From positions 1 to 64,000 of the forward strand of contig JADIYP010000003.1 of assembly GCA_016705235.1 (NCBI GenBank): a DNA stretch of 64,000 nucleotides, in the 5' to 3' direction. Below, piece after piece: positions 63,563-64,000 of this stretch. Origin of the DNA: Candidatus Leptovillus affinis. Lineage in GTDB: Bacteria > Chloroflexota > Anaerolineae > Promineifilales > Promineifilaceae. The notes beneath the pieces were generated by a model that saw only the letters and a program-made list of their open reading frames with translations, ran no database searches and was not told the DNA's origin. The first letter of the stretch is position 1. The number at the start of each line of letters is the position of its first letter. The translations under genes and the position numbers were made by a program.

Positions 63563-64000
63563 ATGAAATCTTCTCGGTGGCAAAAACAGCACATTTACTT
63601 CCGGAGTATTGTTTGGGCAAGCTCGGCGGTAGTCTCTATCTTGCTGTTAATTATCTTGTTGTCGCTCGGGTTCGGGATAGAAGTAGCCGGCGTATTTTTC
63701 ATTATTATTTTTGTCATTACGAGAGTCTCGTTGGCATTCATTCTCAACAATCGGTTTGCTAATTCGATGGTGCGTATTCTGAAATTTGACTATCAAGACA
63801 TAGAGCGTGACTTTCGGATGGTGTTTGACAAGAAATATATTCGTTTTTACCGAAAATCCGAAGAGGACGCCTATCGTTATGAATTTCCTGGCCATAGCCT
63901 GAGCATGACGATACGGCCGTATTGGCTTTCTATGGACATGAAACAGCCAGTCACATTAGTGACCCTCTATGAGCTGACGGCCAAAAACGAAGAGTTTGCC
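63563..64000 (+). CDS. membrane protein, truncated by window end
   Basis: GAAGGAGGATGCAAG precedes ATG 63563. The frame is open to the window edge (146 codons): MKSSRWQKQHIYFRSIVWASSAVVSILLLIILLSLGFG, a second helix VAGVFFIIIFVITRVSLAFIL, then a soluble part (MVRILKFDYQDIERDFRMVFDKKYIRFYRKSEEDAYRYEFPGHSLSMTIRPYWLSMDMKQPVTLVTLYELTAKNEEFA). Two helices followed by a cytosolic domain. I do not recognise the family; the C-terminus is missing. Confidence 0.65.
   Translation, partial: MKSSRWQKQHIYFRSIVWASSAVVSILLLIILLSLGFGIEVAGVFFIIIFVITRVSLAFILNNRFANSMVRILKFDYQDIERDFRMVFDKKYIRFYRKSEEDAYRYEFPGHSLSMTIRPYWLSMDMKQPVTLVTLYELTAKNEEFA

Overview
The window reads as chromosomal DNA of an uncultured filamentous-type member of the Chloroflexota (Anaerolineae/Caldilineae-like). 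This is an inference. It rests on the mix of methylmalonyl-CoA mutase plus epimerase, a DUF5995-type protein, a TIGR01906/DUF1461 membrane protein, 7TM histidine kinases, an RNB nuclease, an UbiB-like kinase and lipoproteins with LAAC lipoboxes, all in moderately high GC. No rRNA, phage, integrase, transposase or CRISPR array was seen. The most striking global property is an octameric palindrome, ACGGCCGT, which I counted by eye at roughly 130 copies, inside and outside genes on both strands.

Layout. 1-5.4 kb: a heavily frame-broken stretch holding a PfkB-type sugar kinase and an ABC exporter pair (LolD/MacB-type ATPase, FtsX/MacB-type permease), then a tandem array of 78-bp hairpin repeats. 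5.7-22.2 kb: HIT protein and small Cys-rich partner, CAP-domain secreted protein, DUF5995 protein, membrane-bound spermidine-synthase-like protein, DUF1461 protein translationally coupled to a PHP phosphoesterase, TrmH-type RNA methyltransferase, metallophosphoesterase, malate dehydrogenase, methylmalonyl-CoA mutase and epimerase, a DUF3368/UPF0175 toxin-antitoxin-like pair, a 21-bp tandem repeat and a VWA lipoprotein. Many of these genes carry single-base breaks. From 22.2 kb onward genes are intact: NYN nuclease, PcrA/UvrD helicase, EamA transporter, GNAT, DmpA-type peptidase, tRNA-Glu, a GAF/7TM histidine kinase, an UbiB-like kinase, glutaredoxin, a 1076-residue M50-protease/cyclic-nucleotide-binding fusion, RNase R-like nuclease, LysM protein, IlvD, RidA, GNAT, a pseudo-M50 protein, OsmC and enolase.

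47-52 kb holds ClpP and then the classic rpmH-rnpA-yidD-(beta-propeller lipoprotein)-yidC-khpB cluster for translation, RNase P and membrane insertion, driven by a consensus promoter. 52-56 kb is a respiratory module: octaheme cytochrome c, Tat-exported four-cluster ferredoxin, NrfD/HybB-like quinone-reactive membrane subunit and a small Cys-rich membrane protein. 55.8-63.2 kb: a NarL-type two-component system whose kinase promoter overlaps the end of a DnaE2-like polymerase gene, a TPR-like protein, ClpS and a HU-fold protein. The window ends inside a membrane protein gene.

Several dispersed repeat families lie between, and sometimes inside, genes: a 58-bp hairpin with AAGGGTTT arms, GTGATGCGTGA iterons, CTGTCAT...ATGAC REP-like palindromes, and large perfect palindromes centred on, or ending in, ACGGCCGT. 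The density of frameshifts falls from the left edge to zero after about 22 kb while protein motifs stay intact when frames are restored. This points to base-calling or coverage problems rather than biological decay for most broken genes.
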